Below, piece by piece: positions 31,664 to 39,611 of a DNA stretch of 64,000 nucleotides. The notes below the pieces were generated by a model. That model saw only the letters and a list, made by a program, of their open reading frames with translations, searched no databases and was not told where the DNA came from. Each line of letters begins with the position of its first letter. Within the stretch, counting starts at the first letter, position 1. This DNA comes from Negativicutes bacterium (lineage in GTDB: Bacteria > Bacillota_C > Negativicutes > Sporomusales_B > JARLHX01): contig JARLHX010000092.1 of NCBI GenBank assembly GCA_031292035.1, forward strand, positions 186,001 through 250,000. The letters are read 5' to 3'. A program made the position numbers and the translations under genes.

Positions 31664-31764
31664 CAAGAATCCCCTCGTTTTTTATTTTCAGAATACCACA
31701 CTGGGAAAACTTGGACAAGTATTACCTGATTGTGATAAAATATGCATCAGATCGAGGTGATGAT

Positions 31765-31992
31765 ATGGTTCAAGGCCAACCAGTTAACCCCGAAGCAAAA
31801 CTCGTGCCCTATAACACGAGGATTGATGCAGAAACAAAAGAAATATTGAGGGCGCTGGTACGGATTCAAGAGTTGAGTGGCGGCCAAAGGGAACTGATCT
31901 CGAAGATGCTTAAAGCGTATGAGCAAAAGAACCCGGAGGATGTTGCTAAAGCCAGGAAAATTGCTAACCTGTTCAGCTCTCAACCTTTTTAA
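31765..31992 (+). CDS. small ribbon-helix-helix-like phage protein
   Basis: A 75-residue protein from ATG 31765 (GAGGTGATGAT upstream). The pattern LVPYNTRIDAETKEILRALV followed by a helix (GQRELISKMLKAYEQKN) resembles short DNA-binding ribbon-helix-helix proteins. Two in-frame earlier ATGs lack an SD. A promoter-like TTGGAC...GATAAA lies upstream at 31711-31739. It could be a lysogeny or partition regulator. No family is assigned with confidence. Confidence 0.6.
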   Translation: MVQGQPVNPEAKLVPYNTRIDAETKEILRALVRIQELSGGQRELISKMLKAYEQKNPEDVAKARKIANLFSSQPF

Positions 31993-32003
31993 AAATTGAG
32001 TCA

Positions 32004-32023
32004 AGTCCGAAAGGGCTTTTTTT
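32004..32023 (+). terminator. short intrinsic terminator
   Basis: A 5-bp stem (32004-32008 with 32013-32017) closed by a GAAA loop, followed by seven T. It lies just after the small regulator-like gene. Confidence 0.7.
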
Positions 32024-32100
32024 AATTTTCAAAAGTAATACATCGTTTCTATCATTACTTTTTATGCTATACTAATAGAAAAATCCAGGAGATATTCTAC

Positions 32101-32313
32101 TTGATCTACTACAAGATGCTGCAACAGAAACCAGAGTCGTTTGAAGTTTTATGCAACGGGAAATATGTTGGGCTGCTATACTATTCATGGATAGATAATC
32201 TGGCAGGGAGAGAGCCGGTTAAAGGGTGGACTTTTGTTGGAAACGGGGAAACGTTTTACTTTACCAGGAAGAAAAAAGCCACTCGTTTCTTATCTCGAAA
32301 ATTCAATGCCTAA
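32101..32313 (+). CDS. small hypothetical protein near attR
   Basis: A 70-residue protein from TTG 32101 with AGGAG about 10 nt upstream. It begins MIYYKMLQQKPESFEVL, contains an aromatic-rich core (VGLLYYSWIDNL...WTFVGNGETFYF) and ends in a Lys/Arg-rich tail, which suggests a small nucleic-acid binding protein. A plausible promoter, TGCTATACT, an extended -10 (32066-32073), precedes it. It is the last gene before the attachment site. No family is recognised. Confidence 0.55.
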   Translation: MIYYKMLQQKPESFEVLCNGKYVGLLYYSWIDNLAGREPVKGWTFVGNGETFYFTRKKKATRFLSRKFNA

Positions 32314-32325
32314 CATTTGCCTAAC

Positions 32326-32433
32326 GGACATCACCTAAATACAGGCAATTATCTTGGACATATAAGGACAATAACCCCAATAATGACGCGGGTCTTTCGG
32401 ACATATGTACTAATGATATTTGTATTTTGGACA
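32326..32433 (+). repeat. five GGACA repeats beside attR, possible integrase arm sites
   Basis: GGACA occurs at 32326, 32356, 32366, 32399 and 32429, usually preceded by T-rich sequence (CTTGGACA, TTCGGACA, TTTGGACA). Spacing is 30, 10, 33 and 30, close to whole helical turns. Short repeats in phase next to the core site are typical of arm-type integrase or excisionase sites. The role is inferred. Confidence 0.45.
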
Positions 32434-32442
32434 CCCTCTGAT

Positions 32443-32500
32443 AGACTTAAAATCTGCCGGCCGTAAGGTCGTACCGGTTCGATTCCGGTCCTTCGCACCA
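32443..32500 (+). tRNA. 3' fragment of tRNA-Leu(UAA), attR scar
   Basis: The sequence AGACTTAAAATCTGC gives the anticodon stem-loop with TAA. It is followed by a long variable arm (CGGCCGTAAGGTCG), a perfect 5-bp T arm (ACCGG-TTCGATT-CCGGT), then CCTTCGC, A and CCA. The expected 5' half, starting GCGAAGG, is absent upstream, and the anticodon stem loses pairing at its 5' end. Phages that integrate in tRNA genes leave such a duplicated 3' segment at the far end. The complete tRNA gene should lie beyond the left end of the prophage. Confidence 0.8.
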
Positions 32501-32509
32501 GTGCCAATG

Positions 32510-32543
32510 ACAAGGGCTTTGAGATTTTTCTCGGAGCCCTTGT
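32510..32543 (+). terminator. terminator after the tRNA-Leu fragment
   Basis: A 9-bp stem (32510-32518 with 32535-32543) with an internal GAG/CTC extension, followed by TTATTG. It probably ended the original host tRNA transcript. Confidence 0.6.
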
Positions 32544-32684
32544 TTATTGCGTTTTCTGGGGGGCTTGGCTGCTGGGCGGCACCGTTATTTTTCAGGACGG
32601 TTTCGCGCTTGGCCGGGCGGGCAGGAATATGACTGGCGTCGTCGAAATTAGAAGCCAACGTATGCTGTGGAAGAGGGATAATGG

Positions 32685-33758
32685 GTGAAGCTTGTAGAAA
32701 TTGAGCTCAAGTTGATCGATGAGGATATTGAACAACCGCGAAAGCAGTTTGATAAGGTCTCGATTGAGGAACTGGCTGAGAGTATCCGTGAGGTCGGGCT
32801 GCTTAACCCGATCAAAGTCTATAAAGTAAAATACGGCCGGTACAAAATCGTTTTCGGAAACCGGCGCTTCAAGGCGCTGAAGCTACTGGGCTTTCGGAAG
32901 ATACCCTGTATATTATCCGACAATACCGATGAACTGGATATTTATCTCGAACAGCTGACTGAGAACATCCAGCGGCGGGATTTTACCCCGATCGAGGAGG
33001 CCTTGGGGTTTGAGAAGCTCCTCGATGGGGACGGCAGATGGAAGGTATCGAAAAAATATCTGGCCAGCAAGCTCGGCAAGACGGAAAAACATATCACCAA
33101 TAAGCTTGGATTGCTGGTGTTCGGGGAGGAAATCCGGAAAATCATCCATAGCGGCTCAGAGATCGCCGCCGGAAAGCTCTCCGAAGAGCAGGTTTTGCAT
33201 TTAAAAGACGTTCCGGTAGAGTACCGGGATCAACTGGCGATGAAGGTGGCTAAGGACGGGCGGAGCGCCAAGGATGTCAAGCGGATTGCTCAGCTGTTTA
33301 TGAGCGCAGAAGCCGACCCTCGGCTGAAGGAAAAGTTTCTCAGGATGCCTTGTCATGAATTAATTGCCCTCAGTGTCGACGGCGAGCGACTCAAAGAACT
33401 GGAAAAGGCGGCCAACCCGCCTAAGGTCGAACCGCCCAAGGCGGCGGAATCGCCTGAGGCTGCCGAAGTGAAAGCGCCGAAGCCGGAGATAGAGGCTAGC
33501 CTGGACCTGAATCCTGGCGTGGGTGCTCCTGAACCCGCGCCGCGGCAGAAATCCCAGCCGCAGGAAATCATCCAGCAGCAGCTTGGCAAAATCCCTGCCT
33601 TCCAACCCTTGGAGCCAGCAATCATCGCGACACTTTCCGCCATGTCGGGCGAGGAAAGACAGCGCTTGACCGGCTCTGTCGGGGCGGCCATCGCCACCCT
33701 TGAAAGTCAAGTCAAACAATGGACCGAGATAAAAGCGATTCTGGAAGCAGAGAAATGA
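32685..33758 (+). CDS. ParB/Spo0J-like DNA-binding protein
   Basis: A 357-residue protein. Residues 1-110 match the ParB N-terminal domain: QPRKQF, ELAESIREVGLLNPIKV, IVFGNRRFKAL and the CTP-binding patch ENIQRRD. A helix-turn-helix domain follows (SKKYLASKLGKTEKHITNKLG). The C-terminal 120 residues carry a Pro/Glu/Ala linker and a helical end. No parA lies beside it, so it may be an orphan nuclease- or nucleoid-occlusion-type ParB relative rather than a partition pair. The start is GTG 32685. It is the first host gene after the prophage attR. Confidence 0.85.
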   Translation: MKLVEIELKLIDEDIEQPRKQFDKVSIEELAESIREVGLLNPIKVYKVKYGRYKIVFGNRRFKALKLLGFRKIPCILSDNTDELDIYLEQLTENIQRRDFTPIEEALGFEKLLDGDGRWKVSKKYLASKLGKTEKHITNKLGLLVFGEEIRKIIHSGSEIAAGKLSEEQVLHLKDVPVEYRDQLAMKVAKDGRSAKDVKRIAQLFMSAEADPRLKEKFLRMPCHELIALSVDGERLKELEKAANPPKVEPPKAAESPEAAEVKAPKPEIEASLDLNPGVGAPEPAPRQKSQPQEIIQQQLGKIPAFQPLEPAIIATLSAMSGEERQRLTGSVGAAIATLESQVKQWTEIKAILEAEK

Positions 33759-33805
33759 AATCCAGTTCATTGGTAACAGACGAAAATGAATGAGGTGAAG
33801 AGATC

Positions 33806-34297
33806 ATGGCGAGAAAACTGGTGGTTGCCTGTATTTTTACAGCGCTGTTTCTGCTGAATGGATTGGTGTGTTATGCCGAAACTGGGGTGACTGTTGGCAA
33901 GACATTGCCGCAGTTTACGTTATCCGCGCTGGATGGGCAGAGTGTGACTGTCGGCCCATCCGATCAGGTCACGGTCATCAATTTTTGGGCGACATGGTGT
34001 CCGCCCTGCCGGGGAGAAATGCCTGATTTAAATGCTTTCTACCTCCAGTATCAAGGCAAGGTGAATTTTTATGCCATCGACTTGCAGGAAGACTCCGGCA
34101 AAGTGAAGTCCTTTATGCAAAATAACGGCTATTCGATGCCGGTCTTGCTGGATACCGACGGCGAGATCGGAAACCTGTTTCATATCCAGGCCATTCCGAC
34201 CACAATCATTGTTGATCGAAACGGCGTCATCCAGTTCGTCCAGAGGGGGGCAACCAATAGAGCCCAACTGGAAAACAGGGTGAATCAATTGCTATAG
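33806..34297 (+). CDS. TlpA/ResA-like thiol-disulfide oxidoreductase
   Basis: A 163-residue exported thioredoxin-fold protein: signal peptide (residues 1-24), WCPPC at 64-68 (Cys65, Cys68), the NFWATWCPPCRGEM helix and a cis-proline motif QAIPTTI. The fold pattern LPQFTLSALDGQSV is standard for TlpA/ResA proteins. These reduce disulfides of exported proteins such as apocytochromes c. AGGTGAAGAG lies before ATG 33806, and a terminator follows. No cytochrome maturation gene is visible nearby. Confidence 0.9.
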   Translation: MARKLVVACIFTALFLLNGLVCYAETGVTVGKTLPQFTLSALDGQSVTVGPSDQVTVINFWATWCPPCRGEMPDLNAFYLQYQGKVNFYAIDLQEDSGKVKSFMQNNGYSMPVLLDTDGEIGNLFHIQAIPTTIIVDRNGVIQFVQRGATNRAQLENRVNQLL

Positions 34298-34307
34298 ACC
34301 AGAGTCA

Positions 34308-34335
34308 AGACTCCGCAGTGATGCGGGGTCTTTTT
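34308..34335 (+). terminator. intrinsic terminator after the TlpA-like gene
   Basis: A 10-bp stem (34308-34317 with 34322-34331, one T-G pair), loop GTGA, and a T-run (34331-34335). Confidence 0.85.
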
Positions 34336-34337
34336 AT

Positions 34338-34367
34338 TTGACAGGATGGTAAAAACAGTGCTAAATT
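34338..34367 (+). promoter_or_regulatory. promoter of the MerR-like gene
   Basis: TTGACA (34338-34343), an 18-nt spacer and TAAATT (34362-34367), lying 54 nt before the ATG of the next gene. A perfect TATAAT at 34367-34372 is too far from the -35. Confidence 0.45.
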
Positions 34368-34420
34368 ATAATTAACATCGTTGGCAGCGATAATAATTGA
34401 TAAAATGAGGGTGGATAGCC

Positions 34421-34873
34421 ATGTTTCTGCAAGAGGTGCTGGCTGAGCTGGAAGGAAAATTCAATATTAAAATGGCGCAGAGCACCCTACGCAATTATCA
34501 GAACGATGGTCTGATCTCCCCGGCAAAGAGGACCTCGCTGGGGCGATGGAAGGGGACGGTGACTGAGTACCCTGACGACATTATTCCCGAGGTGTATGCG
34601 GCGTATATGCTGCAAAACGGAGCCATCACGACAAAGCCGGATATGATCAAAGCCGCAAGAAAGCTGATTTACGCCGTCGAAAATCAATTGCCTGAGGCCG
34701 CACTGCCTGAGGGGCTGAGCCGGATGCTGGAGATGGTCTGCATTATCTGGCTTTATTACCGGGAGCTGGCGCTGACAGGCAAAGAGACAGCGGCAGAGAT
34801 CACGGTTGATAAAAAGGGCAATGTCGGTGTCGCCTTTTTGGATCTGGAAACCAAGGAAAGGTACTCTTATTAG
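34421..34873 (+). CDS. MerR-like helix-turn-helix protein
   Basis: A 150-residue protein. Residues 1-50 resemble a MerR-type DNA-binding start: helix (LQEVLAELEGKFNIKM), then STLRNYQNDGLISPAKR, the recognition helix and wing pattern R-NYE-x-xGLI. The rest is helical with a short beta hairpin and no recognisable ligand-binding motif or cysteine sensor. It is a monocistronic gene flanked by terminators. The regulatory target is unknown. Confidence 0.65.
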   Translation: MFLQEVLAELEGKFNIKMAQSTLRNYQNDGLISPAKRTSLGRWKGTVTEYPDDIIPEVYAAYMLQNGAITTKPDMIKAARKLIYAVENQLPEAALPEGLSRMLEMVCIIWLYYRELALTGKETAAEITVDKKGNVGVAFLDLETKERYSY

Positions 34874-34958
34874 TAGGCAGATAAAGATGATTTTAATAAC
34901 AAACAACACTGGCAGCGATATAATATATTAAATTTGGTGGTTACATCCCCAAAAGAAT

Positions 34959-34987
34959 GCCTCCGGCGGCCAACGTCGGAGGCTTTT
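34959..34987 (+). terminator. intrinsic terminator between convergent genes
   Basis: A 7-bp stem (34959-34965 with 34977-34983), loop of 11 nt, then TTTT on the plus strand and a T-rich tail on the minus strand. It can serve both the MerR-like gene and the convergent LuxR gene. Confidence 0.75.
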
Positions 34988-35041
34988 GCGTTATTTTGAT
35001 TCTTGGAGTCACTCAATAAAAACGGAATACATGCTAGAGTT

Positions 35042-36451
35042 TTACATTCTTTTTTGTTCAAATAGGGTAAGTAACTCCTGGCGGTTGCTGACAAACAGTT
35101 TGCCGTAAATGTTGCGGGTATGAAACTTCACGGTGTTGCTGGAAATGTTCAAAAACTCACTGATATAAGAGCCGCTTCTTCCCTTCAGAAGTAGAGTGAG
35201 CACATCCTTTTCCCGCGCGCTTAGCGGTAAATCATCGTGCCAATCTAACCCGTCGGCAGTCTGTGGTTCATTTGGCGTCAATAGTGGCTGCTGTCCGGCC
35301 GGAGCTAGCGGTACAGGCTCAACCACCGGTCGCCATCCAGAAAAGGTTTCTTTTTTGTCAGGGAAGAGAAACACTACTGACGCCAAGGCGACACAAGCGA
35401 TAAAAGCTAGATCCCTCGTTATTTGGACATGGCGTAATGTGCTGGATAACAGATTGACAATCATATCCCCGCTCAAATAGGAAAAGAGGGCAACAAACTG
35501 ACCGAAGGCACAAACGGCAGCCGGACGGGTGGAAAAACGGGCAAAATAGGCGAACAGCAACCAAGTATATAAATTTAAGAGAGCAGAACCGCATTGCAGT
35601 GAAATGAGGGCGGCGATTGCCATGGTTCTTGCCCGGAAACTAAATAGCAGAAAGCCTGTCAATGCCAATGTAAATATGATCTGATAAATGAGGCGCAAAT
35701 CGATATTCTCATAGCGATAGAGAATATAGCCCATTAATGGGCAAAATAAAGCATAGCATAAGTATGTCAGATGAAAAATGTAAGGATACGATTGCTCCAA
35801 ATCGATGATGCTGAGCATGATTCCGCCGGTAACGTAAAATATACTGATGGCTAGTATCAGTTTCAGCGGAAAAAGCCTGACCGCGTCAATGCGCTGATAG
35901 TCATCGAATTGTGAAATCTCATCAGGCGATTGACGCAACAGGATAGCCAAAGAAAGGGGGGGCGATAGAATCAGCAGAGACAAAGACCAGTAATAAGGGA
36001 GAAACTGGCCCAGGATGGTTATGCTGCTGGCTAACGCAAGCCCCATTCCCACCGTCACGCTGTTCTTTCTTAGCGTGTTTACCGCTACAGTCTCCTGCCA
36101 GGCGGCTAAGAAAATCGCCAAGGCGGCACCGCTAACGGTAGCCAGCCCAATGGCAACTGCCGGACTGGCGTATTCTGCAGCCCCCAGCGGGCAGAGGCCG
36201 ATCAGGAACGGATCGAGTGATAAAACCAGGCTGCAAGCCAGTAATGTCGCCTTTTTATTGCGTAAAGAGCGAATTTTTATCACCTGGGCAAGTATGAGGT
36301 AGGTCATCATCATAACGCCGACAACCAACCTCTGCAATATTATCGGTGAAATGGCCCACAACAAGCAAGTTGGCGTCAAGAGAGGGCCCTGAAGGTAAAA
36401 AAGCCAAAACCAACCGACGGACAGTCCTAAGCCTATGCTGTTCAGAAACAT
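35042..36451 (-). CDS. membrane-anchored LuxR-family regulator
   Basis: A 469-residue protein with about 11-12 hydrophobic segments covering residues 1-370, then a linker and a LuxR C-terminal helix-turn-helix (SAREKDVLTLLLKGRSGSYISEFLNISSNTVKFHTRNIYGKL). The full recognition helix (NTVKFHTRNIYGKL) is intact. This fusion of an MFS-like membrane part with a LuxR domain is common in anaerobic Negativicutes and Actinobacteria, where it regulates adjacent genes in response to unknown signals. It is divergent from two tiny membrane-protein genes, which are its likely targets. Confidence 0.85.
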   Translation of the reverse strand: MFLNSIGLGLSVGWFWLFYLQGPLLTPTCLLWAISPIILQRLVVGVMMMTYLILAQVIKIRSLRNKKATLLACSLVLSLDPFLIGLCPLGAAEYASPAVAIGLATVSGAALAIFLAAWQETVAVNTLRKNSVTVGMGLALASSITILGQFLPYYWSLSLLILSPPLSLAILLRQSPDEISQFDDYQRIDAVRLFPLKLILAISIFYVTGGIMLSIIDLEQSYPYIFHLTYLCYALFCPLMGYILYRYENIDLRLIYQIIFTLALTGFLLFSFRARTMAIAALISLQCGSALLNLYTWLLFAYFARFSTRPAAVCAFGQFVALFSYLSGDMIVNLLSSTLRHVQITRDLAFIACVALASVVFLFPDKKETFSGWRPVVEPVPLAPAGQQPLLTPNEPQTADGLDWHDDLPLSAREKDVLTLLLKGRSGSYISEFLNISSNTVKFHTRNIYGKLFVSNRQELLTLFEQKRM

Positions 36452-36536
36452 ATCGACGAGTTCTCCCCTGCTCCTGACATTAGTTTAGGTATAAGGGTTC
36501 GGTGGATTTTATTAAATTCCTTTTTTATCCAATTGC

Positions 36537-36570
36537 AAACAAACCACCCGTTTGGGGTGGTTTGTTTTTT
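36537..36570 (+). terminator. strong hairpin with T-run, first of two
   Basis: A perfect 13-bp stem (36537-36549 with 36555-36567), loop GTTTG, and a T-run 36565-36570. It lies between the divergent LuxR gene and the small membrane-protein genes, so what it terminates from the plus strand is unclear. Confidence 0.75.
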
Positions 36571-36596
36571 ATTTTTTAACAATCCAATTGCCCTCA

Positions 36597-36625
36597 AAAC
36601 CATCCACTTGGGGTGGTTTGTTTTT
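36597..36625 (+). repeat. second, degenerate copy of the same hairpin
   Basis: A 9-bp stem (36597-36605 with 36611-36619, one T-G pair) followed by TTTTT. It shares GGGGTGGTTTGTTTTT with the hairpin 56 nt upstream, so the pair looks like a tandem duplication of a terminator-like element. Confidence 0.6.
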
Positions 36626-36741
36626 CGTTTGGTGACGGTACAATGGCCTTAGTTCCACGGAAAAGTAATGGGGAAAGGAGGCAATTGCCAAGCTCGGACT
36701 TATCGCGCCAATTCAGGAGCAATAAAGGAGAAGGATATAGT

Positions 36742-36933
36742 ATGGATAAAAAGACTGCGGGTTATGATGACGAGTATTGGGAAAATGAAGTCGAGAAATC
36801 CCAAGCGCTGCTAAAAAATAAATTCCAAAGCGGCTATTGGGACGCGATATTCTTTTGGGGAATGAGTATCATTGTGGGTTTTTCGATCGTTTTGGGCCCG
36901 GTTCTTTTGCTGAAGATGGGATTGTTAGAATAA
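36742..36933 (+). CDS. small single-pass membrane protein
   Basis: A 63-residue protein. The N-terminal 35 residues are charged and acidic (DKKTAGYDDEYWENEVEKSQ), then one transmembrane helix (FWGMSIIVGFSIVLGPVLLL), and the end is KMGLLE. AAGGAG 11 nt upstream plus a purine-rich GAAGGA near the start support ATG 36742 over earlier in-frame starts. It is the first gene beyond the tandem hairpins, divergent from the LuxR-type regulator. No family is recognised; a small subunit of a transporter is possible. Confidence 0.6.
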   Translation: MDKKTAGYDDEYWENEVEKSQALLKNKFQSGYWDAIFFWGMSIIVGFSIVLGPVLLLKMGLLE

Positions 36934-37064
36934 GAAGAGTATTTAGCCGGATAGTAACGATCTCTTGGGTGCGGATGATGACCTGTGACCAGGAACTGGT
37001 GAAGCCGGACTGCATTATAAGGCCGGGTGACGCGACGAAATTCAATCAGTATTGGGAGGATAAC

Positions 37065-37166
37065 ATGATCGGTGAAAAAATTGATTCGAGTGTAGGGGCT
37101 TTTTGGATCATGATGGCCCTTGTTACAGGAACAGTTGTTTTGCTTTATGTCATTGACCTTGTTTAA
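37065..37166 (+). CDS. 33-residue membrane peptide
   Basis: GGAGGA (37055-37060) lies 4 nt before ATG 37065. The product is MIGEKIDSSVGAFWIMMALV followed by a second half with a single membrane helix. It is too short for standard gene calls. It shares the small, single-helix design of the preceding gene. Its 3' end overlaps the convergent sirohaem-domain gene by 17 nt. The peptide could be a subunit or regulator of a membrane complex. Confidence 0.5.
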   Translation: MIGEKIDSSVGAFWIMMALVTGTVVLLYVIDLV

Positions 37167-37899
37167 TTTTCATAGCGAGGTGAAATGCGCCGGAGGCCTT
37201 TTCGCAGGCGGCAGGCGAAATCACTGTATCAGTCGTGGCTCGGTATTGTTCCGGAATAACGGCGGCGAGGAAGGGTTCCCAGCCTGTCCGGTCGAGGGTG
37301 GTTCCAAGGCGCTCTTTTTCTTTGCCGCGGGCGCGGTAGTAGGTCAGGATGGCGGCAACAAGACCTGGGACAAGAGCCGGCGGGAGGTCGACAGCGACGA
37401 TGCGGGCAATTTGGGCTTGCCTGCCGGCGTTGCCGCCCACAACTAGAGTAAAGCCCTTGGCGGTGCCGAAGAGACCGATGTCTTTAATGAAGACTTCGGC
37501 GCAGCAGTTGGGGCAGCCGCTGACTCCTAGCCGCACTTTGGCAGGGGCATCCTGGCCGAAGAATTGGCTGTCAAGGGTCAGGCCGAGGGCGGAGCTGTCT
37601 TGTGCGGCCATGGGGCAATGGGGCTTACCGGGGCACATGGCAACCGAGCGCACCGATTTGGCGATAAAGGATTCGGGGCTGGCGCCGAGCTCGGCGAGGG
37701 CGGTCTGGCCGTCGGCGAGACTCAGGCCCATGATGGTGATGGAGCCGCCGATGATTTTCAGGGTACCGCCGTATTTTTCGGCCACAGCAGCCATTTGTCT
37801 GAGCTGCTCAGGGGTGACGAGCCCGCCGGGAATGTGGGGAGTCACCGGAAACCTGATGCGTTTATTCAAAAAGGGTATGGCAGCCAGTCTTGCGTTCAT
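37150..37899 (-). CDS. nitrite/sulfite reductase haemoprotein domain protein
   Basis: A 249-residue protein with the sirohaem-[4Fe-4S] ligand pattern C-x5-C (Cys89, Cys95) and C-x3-C (Cys129, Cys133) of nitrite and sulfite reductases. The ferredoxin-like half domain at the N-terminus (RIRFPVTPHIPGGLVTPEQLRQMA) is present. At 249 residues it is about half the length of a typical assimilatory enzyme, so it may be a small Asr-C/Dsr-like or nitrite reductase-like protein with one domain set. GGGGGAAC precedes the ATG. It follows hcp on the same strand, behind a terminator. Confidence 0.8.
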   Translation of the reverse strand: MNARLAAIPFLNKRIRFPVTPHIPGGLVTPEQLRQMAAVAEKYGGTLKIIGGSITIMGLSLADGQTALAELGASPESFIAKSVRSVAMCPGKPHCPMAAQDSSALGLTLDSQFFGQDAPAKVRLGVSGCPNCCAEVFIKDIGLFGTAKGFTLVVGGNAGRQAQIARIVAVDLPPALVPGLVAAILTYYRARGKEKERLGTTLDRTGWEPFLAAVIPEQYRATTDTVISPAACEKASGAFHLAMKIKQGQ

Positions 37900-37941
37900 A
37901 GCATGTTCCCCCTGTGTTCGGCGGTATTTGTGCTGGCGGAA

Positions 37942-37975
37942 AAAATACCCGGACCTCGAAAAGTCCGGGTATTTT
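37942..37975 (-). terminator. intrinsic terminator of hcp
   Basis: A perfect 13-bp stem (37942-37954 with 37963-37975) with T-runs on both strands. It lies between hcp and the sirohaem-domain gene, so they are probably separate transcripts. Confidence 0.8.
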
Positions 37976-37990
37976 CTTGCTAACTAGGGA

Positions 37991-39559
37991 TTAGCCGAGG
38001 ATGGCTTTGAGGTCGGCTTCCGGGGTGGTGATGGGTTTCAGGCCGAATTTCTCGACCAGGATGCCGAGGACGTTGCTCGACAGGAAGGCTGGCAGGGATG
38101 GGCCGATATAGATGTTTTTGATGCCGAGAGCCAGCAGGGTGAGAAGGATGCAGACTGCTTTTTGCTCGTACCAGGAAAGGACCAGGGTGAGCGGCAGAGC
38201 GTTGACGTCGCATTCGAAGGCTCCGGCGAGGGCCACGGCCACCTGGATGGCGGAGTAGGCGTCGTTGCACTGGCCCATATCGAGGATCCGGGGGATGCCG
38301 CCAATGTCGCCGATGTTCATGTCATTGAAGCGGAATTTGCCGCAGGCCAGGGTGAGAATGACGGTGTCTTTCGGGGTTTGCTCGACAAAATTGGTGTAGT
38401 AGTTGCGGCCTGTTTTGGCGCCGTCGCAGCCGCCGACTAAGAAGAAGTGTTTGATGGCGCCGGCTTTGACTGCGCCGATGACTTTGTCGGCTACTCCCAT
38501 TACGGCATTGCGGGCAAAACCGGTCATAACCTGGGTGCCGCCGTTGATGCCGGCGAATTGCTTGTCTTCACTATAGCCACCCAGTTCGAGGGCTTTGGCG
38601 ATGACGGCGGAGAAATCTTTTTTGCCGTTTGCGGCAGCCACGTGTTTGAGCTCGGGATAACCGACAACGTCGGTGGTGAAGATGCGGTCAGAGTAAGAGG
38701 GGCGTGGCGGCATCAGGCAGTTGGTGGTATAGAGGATAGAGGCCGGGATACTGTCAAATTCTTTTTGCTGATTCTGCCAGGCTGTGCCGAAGTTGCCTTT
38801 GAGCTGGGTATATTTCTTGAGCTCGGGATAGGCGTGGGCCGGCAGCATTTCGCCATGGGTGTAGATGTTGACCCCTTTGCCTTCGGTTTGCTCAAGGAGT
38901 TGTTTGAGGTCATGCAGGTCGTGGCCGGTGATGACGATGAACGGGCCTTTTTCCACCAAGAGGGGCACGACGGTGGGTACCGGGTGGCCGTAGGTCGAGG
39001 TGTTGGCTTCGTCTAAGAGGCCCATGCATTTTAAGTTGACCTGGCCGAATTCCATCAAGAGGCCAAGCCATTCTTCAGCGGTGTGTTCTTCGCCAAGAGC
39101 CCTGAGGCCTTTAAAGAACCAGCCGGTGACTTCGTCGCTTTCTTTGCCGAGGATGGAGGCGTGCCAGGCGTAGGCGGCCATGCCGCGCATACCGAGCAAA
39201 AGGGTGGAGCGGAGGGAGACGATGTCTTCGTTGCCGGTCCACAGCGCTTCGACCGGGAAGTTTTTCGCACTGCCGTCCAGCCTGGCTTTTTCGGCTTCGA
39301 CCTGTTTGATAAGGTCTTCGATCCGGGGGGCGTCGAAGCTGACGTTGGTCACGGTGGTGAAGAGACCTTGCATCAGAAGATGGCCAGCGGCCTGGGAAGG
39401 GGCGGTCTTTGCTGCGGCCCGCGCCAGTCCGATCATCGCGCAGGTCAGCTCATCCTGTTTGCCGGCCACTTCGGGTTTCTTGCCGCAGACGCCGACCTTG
39501 GTGCAGCCTTTGCCACCGGCGGTTTGCTCACATTGGAAACAAAACATGTCACTCATCAT
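37991..39559 (-). CDS. hcp: hydroxylamine reductase / hybrid cluster protein
   Basis: A 522-residue Hcp. The N-terminal cluster ligands follow C-x2-C-x8-C-x5-C (Cys7, Cys10, Cys19, Cys25). Hybrid cluster ligands are visible in HDLHDLKQLLEQTEGKGVNIYTHGE (the H/E pair), in NCLMPP and in LACGKFRFN. Hcp reduces nitric oxide or hydroxylamine in anaerobes and belongs to the nitrosative stress response. GGAGGG lies 4-7 nt before the two alternative ATG starts. It is encoded with a ferredoxin upstream, its likely electron donor. Confidence 0.95.
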   Translation of the reverse strand: MMSDMFCFQCEQTAGGKGCTKVGVCGKKPEVAGKQDELTCAMIGLARAAAKTAPSQAAGHLLMQGLFTTVTNVSFDAPRIEDLIKQVEAEKARLDGSAKNFPVEALWTGNEDIVSLRSTLLLGMRGMAAYAWHASILGKESDEVTGWFFKGLRALGEEHTAEEWLGLLMEFGQVNLKCMGLLDEANTSTYGHPVPTVVPLLVEKGPFIVITGHDLHDLKQLLEQTEGKGVNIYTHGEMLPAHAYPELKKYTQLKGNFGTAWQNQQKEFDSIPASILYTTNCLMPPRPSYSDRIFTTDVVGYPELKHVAAANGKKDFSAVIAKALELGGYSEDKQFAGINGGTQVMTGFARNAVMGVADKVIGAVKAGAIKHFFLVGGCDGAKTGRNYYTNFVEQTPKDTVILTLACGKFRFNDMNIGDIGGIPRILDMGQCNDAYSAIQVAVALAGAFECDVNALPLTLVLSWYEQKAVCILLTLLALGIKNIYIGPSLPAFLSSNVLGILVEKFGLKPITTPEADLKAILG

Positions 39560-39611
39560 TTAGCCCTCCATTTTTATCTTTGATTTGCTGTAAGTGCAAA
39601 ACTCAGCCTGT

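Noticed and set aside
38447..39016. plus-strand frames over hcp
   Set aside because: Shadow of the high-GC3 hcp gene on the minus strand; no known domain.
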